A stretch of 5,128 bases of DNA from Bacillota bacterium. Lineage in GTDB: Bacteria > Bacillota > Clostridia > Oscillospirales > Ruminococcaceae. The notes under the pieces were generated by a model. The model made no database searches, was not told the origin of the DNA, and was given only the letters and a program-made list of their open reading frames with translations. The position numbers were made by a program, and so were the translations under genes. The stretch spans positions 1 to 5,128 of the forward strand of contig JAEWMM010000084.1 of assembly GCA_023457175.1 (NCBI GenBank), given 5' to 3'. This document shows, one piece after another, positions 1-5,128 of this stretch (positions within the stretch are counted from its first letter, which is position 1; every line of letters starts with the position of its first letter).

Positions 1-186
1 GCCGACAATCCTGCCTGCGGACGCGTCATGCCGGCCGAGCGCTCGGCCGGCGAGCGCCTGGGCGATATGGCGCTTATTGAGTACGCCATGACCGCTCAGG
101 AGGCGGCTCAGGAGGCCCGCCGCTGTCTGCGCTGCGACCACTTCGGCTACGGTTCATTCAAGGGTGGGAGGACGAAACAATGGTAA
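1..186 (+). CDS. Oxidoreductase, GltD-like flavoprotein tail (3' end only, partial)
   Basis: An open frame runs from the first base to a TAA at 184-186, giving 61 visible codons; the start lies outside the window. The tail contains the segment EARRCLRCDHFGYG followed by FKGGR, with a CxxC pair at visible codons 42 and 45. This resembles the cysteine motif (EA.RCL.CD) of glutamate-synthase small-subunit-like NAD(P)/FAD oxidoreductases, including fusions with NuoF-type subunits encoded beside clostridial hydrogenases; that match is from memory of the family, not from a search. The gene overlaps the hydrogenase start by 7 nt (ATG at 180 lies inside its last codons), so the two are almost certainly co-transcribed and probably translationally coupled. 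I infer that it is the pyridine-nucleotide partner passing electrons to or from the hydrogenase. The catalytic domains are not in view, so the exact family and cofactor preference are open. Confidence 0.72.
   Translation, partial: ADNPACGRVMPAERSAGERLGDMALIEYAMTAQEAAQEARRCLRCDHFGYGSFKGGRTKQW
30..51. repeat. Perfect 22-bp palindrome inside the partial oxidoreductase gene
   Basis: GCCGGCCGAGC (30-40) is followed at once by its exact reverse complement (41-51), with no spacer; bases 29 and 52 do not extend it. In frame it codes part of MPAERSAGER. It is directly visible; whether it has a function beyond coding is unknown, and GC-rich codon use makes chance more likely than in average DNA. Confidence 0.6.
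166..172 (+). promoter_or_regulatory. Ribosome binding site of hydA
   Basis: GGGAGGA lies 7 nt before the ATG at 180 and is a strong Shine-Dalgarno match. It sits inside the last codons of the upstream gene, as expected for an overlapping operon pair, and supports 180 as the hydrogenase start. Confidence 0.8.
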
Positions 187-1931
187 AGCTGACGATAGAC
201 CGCATTCCCCTGACGGTGCCGGACGGCACCACCATTCTGGATGCCGCGCGATCCATCGGCATCGGGGTGCCCAGCCTGTGCTATTTAAAGGGCGTTAACG
301 AGATTGGCGCCTGCCGCGTCTGCGTCGTGGAAGTGGCGGGCATGGAGAAGCTGGCCCCCTCCTGCAACACCGTTGCCGAGGACGGCATGGCGGTGTTCAC
401 CAACAGCCCCCGTGTGCGCGAGGCGCGCCGCGTGAACGTTGAGCTGCTGCTCTCGCAGCACGACTGCCGCTGCGCCGCTTGTGTGCGAAGCGGCAACTGC
501 GCGCTGCAGGCCCTCGCCAACGACTTAGGGATTCTCGAAATTCCTTATGCGGCCGACTATGCGCCCACCGACTGGACGACGACCTTTCCGCTCTACCGCG
601 ACGCCGCCAAATGTATCAAGTGCATGCGCTGCGTGCAGGTCTGCGATAAGGTGCAGGGGCTCAATATATGGGATGTTGAGGGCACCGGCTCGCATACGAC
701 GGTCGACATCTCCTACAACCGGCAGATTGCGAATGCCGACTGCGCGCTCTGCGGCCAGTGCATCACCCACTGCCCCGTAGGCGCGCTGCGCGAGCGGGAC
801 GATACCCAGAGGGTGTTCGACGCGCTGGCAAACCCCGATATCATCACCGTCGTGCAGGTGGCGCCCGCCGTGCGCGCCGCCTGGGCCGAATCGCTCGATA
901 TCCCCGAAAGCGAGGCGACGGTGGGGCGCATGGTCGCCGCGCTGCGCCGCATCGGCTTTGACTATGTTTTTGACACCAATTTTGCCGCCGACCTGACGAT
1001 TATGGAGGAGGGCAGCGAATTTTTGGCGCGGCTTAAAAATCCGGCCTATCTCGACAAGCCGCTGTTTACCTCCTGCTGCCCCGGCTGGGTGCGCTTTTTA
1101 AAGGCGCGCTACCCGGAATATACCGAGAATCTTTCCACCGCAAAATCGCCGCAGCAAATGTTCGGTGCGGTCGCCAAGACCTATTTTGCCGACAAGCTCG
1201 GTGTTGACCCGCAGAAAATCTGCTGTGTTTCGATTATGCCCTGCGTGGCCAAAAAGCAGGAGTGCGCGCTGCCCACAATGCGGAATGCGCAATCGGAACA
1301 GGATGTTGACATTGTCATCACCACCCGTGAGCTGGCCCGCATGATGCGCTCGGAGCATATTCTGCTGCGCAGCCTTGCGGAAGAAGCGTTTGACAGCCCA
1401 ATGGGCGTCGCGACCGGCGCCGGCGTCATCTTTGGCACAACCGGCGGCGTGATGGAAGCGGCGCTGCGCAGCGCTTATTTCCTCGTCAAGGGCGAAAACC
1501 CCGACCCCGACGCCTTTAAAACGGTGCGCGGCCCGGACGGCTGGAAGGAGGCGTCCTTCACGCTTGAGGGCAATAAGCTCAAGGTCGCGGTGGTCAGCGG
1601 GCTGGGCAACGCCCACCGGCTGCTCGACGCGATGCGCCGCGGTGAGACGCGCTACGATTTTGTAGAGGTCATGGCCTGCCCCGGCGGGTGCGCGGGCGGC
1701 GGTGGCCAGCCGATTCACGACGGGTGTGAGCTTTCTGGCGCACGCGGCGAGAAGCTCTACGGGCTGGATAAGGAGGCTAAAATCCGCTTTTCACACGATA
1801 ACCCGGAGATTAAGTGCCTGTATCAGGAGTTTCTTGGTCAGCCGCTTTCAGAAAAGGCGCATCACCTGCTGCACACAGACCATGCCGGCTGGAGCATGAA
1901 CGAGCCCTATCGGGTTGGAGGCAGGCTATAA
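180..1931 (+). CDS. hydA: [FeFe]-hydrogenase, group A, modular catalytic subunit
   Basis: This cytoplasmic enzyme (583 aa) interconverts protons plus electrons and H2. From the N-terminus it has a [2Fe-2S] plant-ferredoxin-type domain (about 1-75; C34, C45, C48, C62), a His-ligated [4Fe-4S] site (H94, C98, C101, C107), a two-[4Fe-4S] ferredoxin domain (C145/C148/C151/C155 and C188/C191/C194/C198) and the H-cluster domain (about 220-555). All three H-cluster signatures are intact: TSCCPGW (297-303), MPCVAKKQE (353-361) and MACPGGCAGGGGQP (498-511). Expected H-cluster ligands are C300, C355, C500 and C504, with C299 as the proton-relay cysteine. Length and domain order match the clostridial CpI type (574 aa), so the enzyme looks functional. 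There is no signal peptide. Overlap with an upstream GltD-like oxidoreductase tail suggests coupling to NAD(P)H rather than a stand-alone ferredoxin enzyme; that is inference. The maturases HydE, HydF and HydG are not in the window. Confidence 0.97.
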   Translation: MVKLTIDRIPLTVPDGTTILDAARSIGIGVPSLCYLKGVNEIGACRVCVVEVAGMEKLAPSCNTVAEDGMAVFTNSPRVREARRVNVELLLSQHDCRCAACVRSGNCALQALANDLGILEIPYAADYAPTDWTTTFPLYRDAAKCIKCMRCVQVCDKVQGLNIWDVEGTGSHTTVDISYNRQIANADCALCGQCITHCPVGALRERDDTQRVFDALANPDIITVVQVAPAVRAAWAESLDIPESEATVGRMVAALRRIGFDYVFDTNFAADLTIMEEGSEFLARLKNPAYLDKPLFTSCCPGWVRFLKARYPEYTENLSTAKSPQQMFGAVAKTYFADKLGVDPQKICCVSIMPCVAKKQECALPTMRNAQSEQDVDIVITTRELARMMRSEHILLRSLAEEAFDSPMGVATGAGVIFGTTGGVMEAALRSAYFLVKGENPDPDAFKTVRGPDGWKEASFTLEGNKLKVAVVSGLGNAHRLLDAMRRGETRYDFVEVMACPGGCAGGGGQPIHDGCELSGARGEKLYGLDKEAKIRFSHDNPEIKCLYQEFLGQPLSEKAHHLLHTDHAGWSMNEPYRVGGRL

Positions 1932-1935
1932 ACGG

Positions 1936-1962
1936 TTGATTAAAGCATTCTTTTGGTATAAA
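1936..1962 (+). promoter_or_regulatory. Candidate sigma-A promoter for the alcohol dehydrogenase
   Basis: In the AT-richer gap after hydA there is TTGATT (1936-1941, a 4/6 match to the -35 box) and TATAAA (1957-1962), preceded by TG at 1954-1955, which makes an extended -10. The spacing is 15 bp, shorter than ideal, but an extended -10 can compensate. It would start transcription near 1968-1970 and give a leader of under 20 nt. The dehydrogenase could therefore be expressed separately from the hydrogenase, although read-through is also possible because no terminator hairpin is seen in this gap. Confidence 0.4.
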
Positions 1963-1972
1963 CTATAAGCGG

Positions 1973-1978
1973 AAAGGA
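1973..1978 (+). promoter_or_regulatory. Ribosome binding site that decides the alcohol dehydrogenase start
   Basis: AAAGGA lies 8 nt before the ATG at 1987 but overlaps or nearly touches the in-frame ATGs at 1978 and 1981. The spacing therefore favours 1987 as the true start. Confidence 0.7.
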
Positions 1979-1986
1979 TGATGACA

Positions 1987-3174
1987 ATGAACAATTTCGA
2001 GTTTTATACCCCGACAAAGGTTATTTTCGGCAAGGGTGTGGAAAACCGCATCGGCCAAGAGGTCAAGGCCCGCGGCGCATCTAAGCTTCTGGTACACTTC
2101 GGTGGCGGCAGTGTGAAAAAGACCGGCCTTTTGGATCGCGTCGAGGCTTCGCTGAAAGCGGCAGGCATCGATTACATCCTGCTCGGCGGCGTTCAGCCCA
2201 ATCCCCGGCTGGGCCTCGTACATGAGGGCATCAACCTTTGCCGCGGCGAAAAGGTCGACATGATTCTGGCCGTCGGCGGCGGTTCGGCGATCGATTCAGC
2301 CAAGGCTATTGCGATAGGCGTGCCATATGACGGCGATGTGTGGGATTTTTACGACGGCAAGGCCGTTCCTACCGCCGCGCTGCCCACCGGCAATATTCTG
2401 ACCATTGCCGCCGCAGGCAGCGAGACGAGCGCCAACAGCGTCGTCACCAACGAGGAGGGCTGGATGAAACGCGGCTTTGGCCACGAGCTGCTGCGCCCCG
2501 CCTTTACGCTGATGAACCCCGAGCTGCTTTACACGCTGCCAACCTATCAGACGGCCTGCGGCGTGGTGGATATTATTATGCACACCTTTGAGCGCTTCTT
2601 TTCCCCCGGCGGCCTCAACGAGGTGACCGACCGCATCGCCGAGGTCATTTTACGCACCGTTATGCAGTATGGCGCGGTGTGTGTCCGGGAGCCTGAAAAT
2701 TATGAGGCGCGTTCCGAGGTCATGTGGGCGGGCAGCCTGTCGCACAACCACCTCACCGGGCTTGGCCGCGTCACCGACTGGGCGACCCACCAGCTTGAGC
2801 ACGAGCTCGGCGGCATGTTCGACGTGGCGCACGGCGCGGGGCTGTCGGCCATGTGGGGCTCGTGGGCGCGTTATGTCTACAAGCAGGACGCCATGCGTTT
2901 TGCCCGCTACGGCGTCAATGTGCTGGGCCTGAACCTCTACTATGAGAACCCTGAGGAAACCGCGCTGGCGGCCATTGAGGCGACCGAGACCTATTTTCGG
3001 TCAATCGGCATGCCGGTCAATATCGTCGAGCTGATGGGCCGTACGCTGACGGAAGAAGAAATGAAGACGCTGTCGGTTAAGTGCACGACCTTTGGACGGC
3101 GAAAAATCGGCGGCTTTGTCAAGCTGGGTGAGCAGGAGATTCTTGATATTTACCGCATGGCCAATAAGGCGTAA
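1987..3174 (+). CDS. Iron-containing alcohol dehydrogenase, YqhD/butanol dehydrogenase type
   Basis: This protein (395 aa) is a cytoplasmic group III metal-dependent dehydrogenase that reduces aldehydes such as butyraldehyde or acetaldehyde to alcohols with NAD(P)H. Three in-frame ATGs (1978, 1981, 1987) precede the family-typical N-terminus MNNFEFYTPTKVIFGKG; 1987 has the correct Shine-Dalgarno spacing, and starting at 1978 would add only MMT. The N-terminal nucleotide-binding half shows GGGSVKKTG and VGGGSAIDSAKA (about 96-107). The metal ligands expected from YqhD are D195, H199, H268 and H282, within DIIMH and HQLEHELGGMFDVAHG, and all are present. Length is normal for the family (about 385-400 aa). 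GGGS followed by KKTG resembles the NADPH-preferring YqhD/BDH branch, but cofactor and substrate cannot be fixed from sequence. Its position behind hydA fits a role as an alternative electron sink in fermentation. The next gene is convergent. Confidence 0.95.
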   Translation: MNNFEFYTPTKVIFGKGVENRIGQEVKARGASKLLVHFGGGSVKKTGLLDRVEASLKAAGIDYILLGGVQPNPRLGLVHEGINLCRGEKVDMILAVGGGSAIDSAKAIAIGVPYDGDVWDFYDGKAVPTAALPTGNILTIAAAGSETSANSVVTNEEGWMKRGFGHELLRPAFTLMNPELLYTLPTYQTACGVVDIIMHTFERFFSPGGLNEVTDRIAEVILRTVMQYGAVCVREPENYEARSEVMWAGSLSHNHLTGLGRVTDWATHQLEHELGGMFDVAHGAGLSAMWGSWARYVYKQDAMRFARYGVNVLGLNLYYENPEETALAAIEATETYFRSIGMPVNIVELMGRTLTEEEMKTLSVKCTTFGRRKIGGFVKLGEQEILDIYRMANKA

Positions 3175-3218
3175 CGGTGTAAATTATAAAAACTGCGTAA
3201 AACCCTGTGGCGGAGTTG

Positions 3219-3272
3219 AACTGCCCCCCATTTGTTAGACAGTAAATATACTGAAACAAATGGGGGGCAGTT
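3219..3272 (+). terminator. Long nested hairpin, probable terminator between convergent genes
   Basis: An 18-bp perfect inverted repeat is formed by AACTGCCCCCCATTTGTT (3219-3236) and its exact complement at 3255-3272. Inside its 18-nt loop is a second hairpin: CAGTA (3240-3244), loop AATA, TACTG (3249-3253). The structure lies 45 nt after the dehydrogenase stop and 28 nt beyond the ruvX stop on the opposite strand, as expected for a shared terminator of convergent genes. On the plus strand the stem ends in TTTCGTTT (3271-3278), an imperfect T tract; on the minus strand the following bases are poorer in T, so termination is probably stronger for the plus-strand gene. A small mobile repeat is an alternative, discussed in the findings. 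Confidence 0.7.
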
Positions 3273-3300
3273 TCGTTTGCATCACAGCGCGGGGCTTGCT

Positions 3301-3723
3301 TTATTTGGCATGATTTTTGCGGTAGGCCAGATAGCTTTCCAGAATCAGCACGGCGGCGACGGCGTCGATGACCGCCTTGCGTTTTTTGCCGCGCACGTCG
3401 GGCTGATTCAAGATACCGATGGCCGAAACGGTGGTGCTGCGCTCATCCCACAGCGTCACAGGCAGGCCGCTCTGTTCGCGCAGTGTTTCAGCCAATTGCT
3501 GCGCCAATTCACTGCGGGGCCCGGCGGTGCCGTTCATATTCAGCGGGTTGCCGACGACAATTTCCTCAGCGCGAAGCGCTGTGACCTGTGCCAGAATTTT
3601 GGCGACCAGTCGCTCACGGTTGCGCTCGGCAATGACCGTAACCGGCGAAGCCAGCAGCTCGCTTTTGTCGCAGACGGCAAGGCCGGTGCGGGCGTCGCCA
3701 TAATCGACAGCCAGAACAATCAC
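3301..3723 (-). CDS. ruvX: RuvX/YqgF family RNase H-fold nuclease
   Basis: This small cytoplasmic protein (140 aa) belongs to the family described as a putative pre-16S rRNA processing nuclease, also called a Holliday-junction resolvase-like protein. Its N-terminus MIVLAVDYGDARTGLAV carries the first acidic residue (D7) in the typical DYG..R.G setting. Further family motifs are VVGNPLNMNGTAG (56-68), LWDERSTT (91-98) and the C-terminal KKRKAVIDAVAA with D120. D7, the acidic pair D93/E94 and D120 are the likely metal-binding set. I choose the GTG at 3723 because AAAGGGGG precedes it by 10 nt, the protein then begins at the conserved first strand, and 140 aa is the normal family size. A start at 3807 would add 28 unrelated residues and run into the upstream gene. 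The gene follows the SpoIID-like gene by 31 nt on the same strand and is probably its operon partner; no separate promoter is evident. Confidence 0.93.
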   Translation of the reverse strand: MIVLAVDYGDARTGLAVCDKSELLASPVTVIAERNRERLVAKILAQVTALRAEEIVVGNPLNMNGTAGPRSELAQQLAETLREQSGLPVTLWDERSTTVSAIGILNQPDVRGKKRKAVIDAVAAVLILESYLAYRKNHAK

Positions 3724-3733
3724 GGTTAAAAAT

Positions 3734-3741
3734 CCCCCTTT
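3734..3741 (-). promoter_or_regulatory. Ribosome binding site of ruvX, supporting a GTG start
   Basis: On the minus strand AAAGGGGG occurs 10 nt upstream of the GTG at 3723, between the end of the SpoIID-like gene (3755) and ruvX. It is the main reason for rejecting the longer reading that begins at 3807. Confidence 0.65.
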
Positions 3742-3754
3742 AAAATCGCGGATG

Positions 3755-5092
3755 TCAGTATATTTCGGCGCCGGTGTAATAGTGCTCAAGAATCTCGACA
3801 TAATCATAGCCGTCCAGCGCCATGTAATGCGCGCCGTACTGGCTCATGCCAACGCCGTGGCCATAGCCGTAAACGGTGAACTCAAACCGCTCTTTAGCGG
3901 CGTTGTAAGAAACGTCGAAACAGTGTGAGCGCAGCGCAAAGGCTAAGAGCTTTTCCCGCACGCTGCGGCCGGTTATTAGCCCGGTTCCGTAGGTGCCGCC
4001 CTGTGAGCGGGTCTTTCCGCCGATTTCCACCGTGCCGACATAGCCGCCCGGCGCGTCGTGCTCGACCGATATCCAATCCTCGGGGTCGCCGTTGAGCGCG
4101 ATGCCGTAAACCTTTTTGACCTTTGCGGCAAAGTCGTCCTCCGGGATGACATAGCTGCTTTTATAATAGGGCGATTTGCGGTCATAGTCGCTTTCTACCG
4201 AGACGAGATAGGGCAGCGCGCCGCCCCAAACCGCCTGAGAGCTGGTGGTAGAGCCGCAGCTCGTCGAGTGGTAGACGGTGTTGGCATAATGACCGTTATA
4301 ATAGGCCGAAACGCCCAAAACCGCATCCACCGCATTTTTGACGTTGGAGGACACGTCGGTATTCAGCAGAACCGCGGGTGCGATACCGGCGGCATTGTTG
4401 TATTTAATCATGGTATAGGTGGCCACAACATGCGCTTTTAACGCTTCGGGCGCCAGATTGCCGCGCGTCTCGTTCTGAAGCACCTGGCAGACGAGGTCAT
4501 AGGCGTTCATGCGCCGGACGCCGCCTCCGGTGGTGTAAGAAAGCGTTTCGTCGAAGACATCCTCATGGGCGGACGGCGTATTGCCCGAACCGCGGGGGAT
4601 ATCCTCTTCCTCCTCATCGTCATCCTCACCCTCGTAGATATATACAACCTCGTCCTCCGACGACGATGCTTCTTCCGGTGCGGATGATGACGTTTCAGGC
4701 GGCGATGATGATACCGCCGGTGCCGACGATGATACGGCCGGCGGCGCCGATGATGACGCTTGGACCTGAGACGATGCGGCCGGTGTGGACGATGACGGCG
4801 CTTGCGGCGCCGATGATGCGGCCGAAGCTTCGGATGAGGCGTCCGGTTCGGACGAGGATGCCCTCAGCCGCCAGGACGGTACCTCCCGCACAGGGCCCAG
4901 TACGGTTTGCTGCGCCGAAGAAGCGTCCGGAATGATGGTTTGCTGCGCGGGAACGCCGTTGCCTGATGCGCCGAGCAGCGTGGCGACAGCGCCGGCTAAC
5001 GCCATCACCGCCATAACGCAGCTGATGGCAATGCACCCTATTGCGGCCTGTTTGTGCCGTTTACTGCGGCCTGTGCGGCGCGCGGGGCGCAA
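3755..5092 (-). CDS. SpoIID/LytB-domain protein, membrane-anchored, with long Ser-rich linker
   Basis: Read from a TTG at 5092 the protein has 445 aa: a basic N-terminus (1-15), one hydrophobic segment (about 16-41) that should anchor it with the rest outside the membrane, a Ser/Ala/Pro linker (about 78-145), an acidic patch (154-164, mostly D/E) and a SpoIID domain (about 195-445). Domain hallmarks are NETRGNLAPEALKAHVVA (207-224), where E208 aligns with the catalytic Glu of SpoIID; YHSTSCG and VWGGALPYLVSVES (274-301); and YGYGHGVGMSQYGAHYMA (408-425). The SpoIID family includes a lytic transglycosylase acting on peptidoglycan denuded by SpoIIP during engulfment; LytB-type members act on walls outside sporulation. 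Sporulation SpoIID is nearer 340 aa and lacks such a linker, so a vegetative role is possible. The start is uncertain: the TTG has only a weak AAGG 9 nt upstream, and the frame stays open to 5128 with more basic residues, so the gene may begin beyond the window. Confidence 0.9.
   Translation of the reverse strand: MRPARRTGRSKRHKQAAIGCIAISCVMAVMALAGAVATLLGASGNGVPAQQTIIPDASSAQQTVLGPVREVPSWRLRASSSEPDASSEASAASSAPQAPSSSTPAASSQVQASSSAPPAVSSSAPAVSSSPPETSSSAPEEASSSEDEVVYIYEGEDDDEEEEDIPRGSGNTPSAHEDVFDETLSYTTGGGVRRMNAYDLVCQVLQNETRGNLAPEALKAHVVATYTMIKYNNAAGIAPAVLLNTDVSSNVKNAVDAVLGVSAYYNGHYANTVYHSTSCGSTTSSQAVWGGALPYLVSVESDYDRKSPYYKSSYVIPEDDFAAKVKKVYGIALNGDPEDWISVEHDAPGGYVGTVEIGGKTRSQGGTYGTGLITGRSVREKLLAFALRSHCFDVSYNAAKERFEFTVYGYGHGVGMSQYGAHYMALDGYDYVEILEHYYTGAEIY
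4658..4858 (-). repeat. Degenerate Ser-rich repeat tract coding the extracytoplasmic linker
   Basis: This stretch codes residues 79-145 of the SpoIID-like protein. SSS recurs roughly every 7-8 residues in its second half, followed by variants of APPAV, APAV, PPET and APEEA. At DNA level the plus strand shows many GATGAT/GACGAT runs spaced by GC-rich segments. The units are imperfect and in frame with the gene, so this is a coding low-complexity tract and not an intergenic or CRISPR repeat. Its likely job is a flexible spacer across the cell wall. Confidence 0.7.
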
Positions 5093-5128
5093 CGGCCGCT
5101 GCCTTGTGCTGCGTGCCCTGTCGCGCGG

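Noticed and set aside
1098..1718. 206-codon open frame antisense to the hydrogenase
   Set aside because: It lies wholly within hydA, whose H-cluster motifs are intact; the translation shows no recognisable motif and reflects GC-rich codon use.
1978..1986. ATG at 1978 or 1981 as the alcohol dehydrogenase start
   Set aside because: The ribosome binding site overlaps or abuts these codons; 1987 has proper spacing and gives the family-typical N-terminus.
3190..3217. Second weak hairpin (AACT...AGTT) just after the dehydrogenase stop
   Set aside because: Only four base pairs hold before a mismatch, and no T tract follows.
3219..3272. Inverted repeat as the ends of an insertion sequence
   Set aside because: Only 18 bp lie between the arms, with no transposase nearby and no visible target duplication; terminator is the simpler reading.
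3232..3729. 165-codon plus-strand open frame across the hairpin and ruvX
   Set aside because: It starts inside the inverted repeat, has no convincing ribosome binding site and is antisense to a well-supported ruvX.
3724..3807. 28-residue N-terminal extension of ruvX
   Set aside because: It overlaps the 3' end of the SpoIID-like gene, adds residues foreign to the family, and the GTG at 3723 has its own Shine-Dalgarno.
4822..4833. 12-bp palindrome CCGAAGCTTCGG in the linker-coding region
   Set aside because: It is short, lies within repetitive coding sequence and is expected by chance at this length and composition.
4658..4858. Possible CRISPR array or intergenic tandem repeat
   Set aside because: The units are short, degenerate, in frame with a coding region and lack conserved repeats separated by unique spacers.

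Overview
The window is GC-rich and looks like a chromosomal segment of a strictly anaerobic, fermentative Clostridia member. A high-GC lineage of the Oscillospirales/Ruminococcaceae type is my inference. The reasons are a modular [FeFe]-hydrogenase, an iron-dependent alcohol/butanol dehydrogenase and a SpoIID/LytB-family cell-wall protein in one place, with Shine-Dalgarno sites of the Gram-positive kind. No tRNA, rRNA, CRISPR array, transposase or phage gene is visible.

Layout. The left part (1-3174, plus strand) is redox metabolism. It begins with the last 61 codons of an oxidoreductase whose tail resembles GltD-like flavoprotein subunits. That gene overlaps by 7 nt a complete [FeFe]-hydrogenase gene (hydA, 180-1931), which has one [2Fe-2S] site, one His-ligated [4Fe-4S] site, two [4Fe-4S] sites and an H-cluster domain. 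A 55-nt gap holds a possible extended -10 promoter, followed by an iron-containing alcohol dehydrogenase of the YqhD/butanol dehydrogenase type (start most likely 1987). Together these genes give two ways to dispose of reducing equivalents: as H2 and as an alcohol.

The right part (3301 to the window end, minus strand) is a two-gene unit read toward the left. A membrane-anchored SpoIID/LytB-domain protein with a long Ser/Ala/Pro linker and an acidic patch (3755 to at least 5092) is followed 31 nt later by ruvX/yqgF (true start most likely a GTG at 3723). The two converging gene sets meet at 3175-3300, where a perfect 18-bp inverted repeat with a second small hairpin nested in its loop probably ends transcription.

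The genes are recognisable families and I see no clearly new system. The points most worth a second look are the hydrogenase/GltD-like pairing, the repeat-coded linker of the SpoIID-like protein, the unusual nested hairpin and a perfect 22-bp palindrome inside the first coding region.
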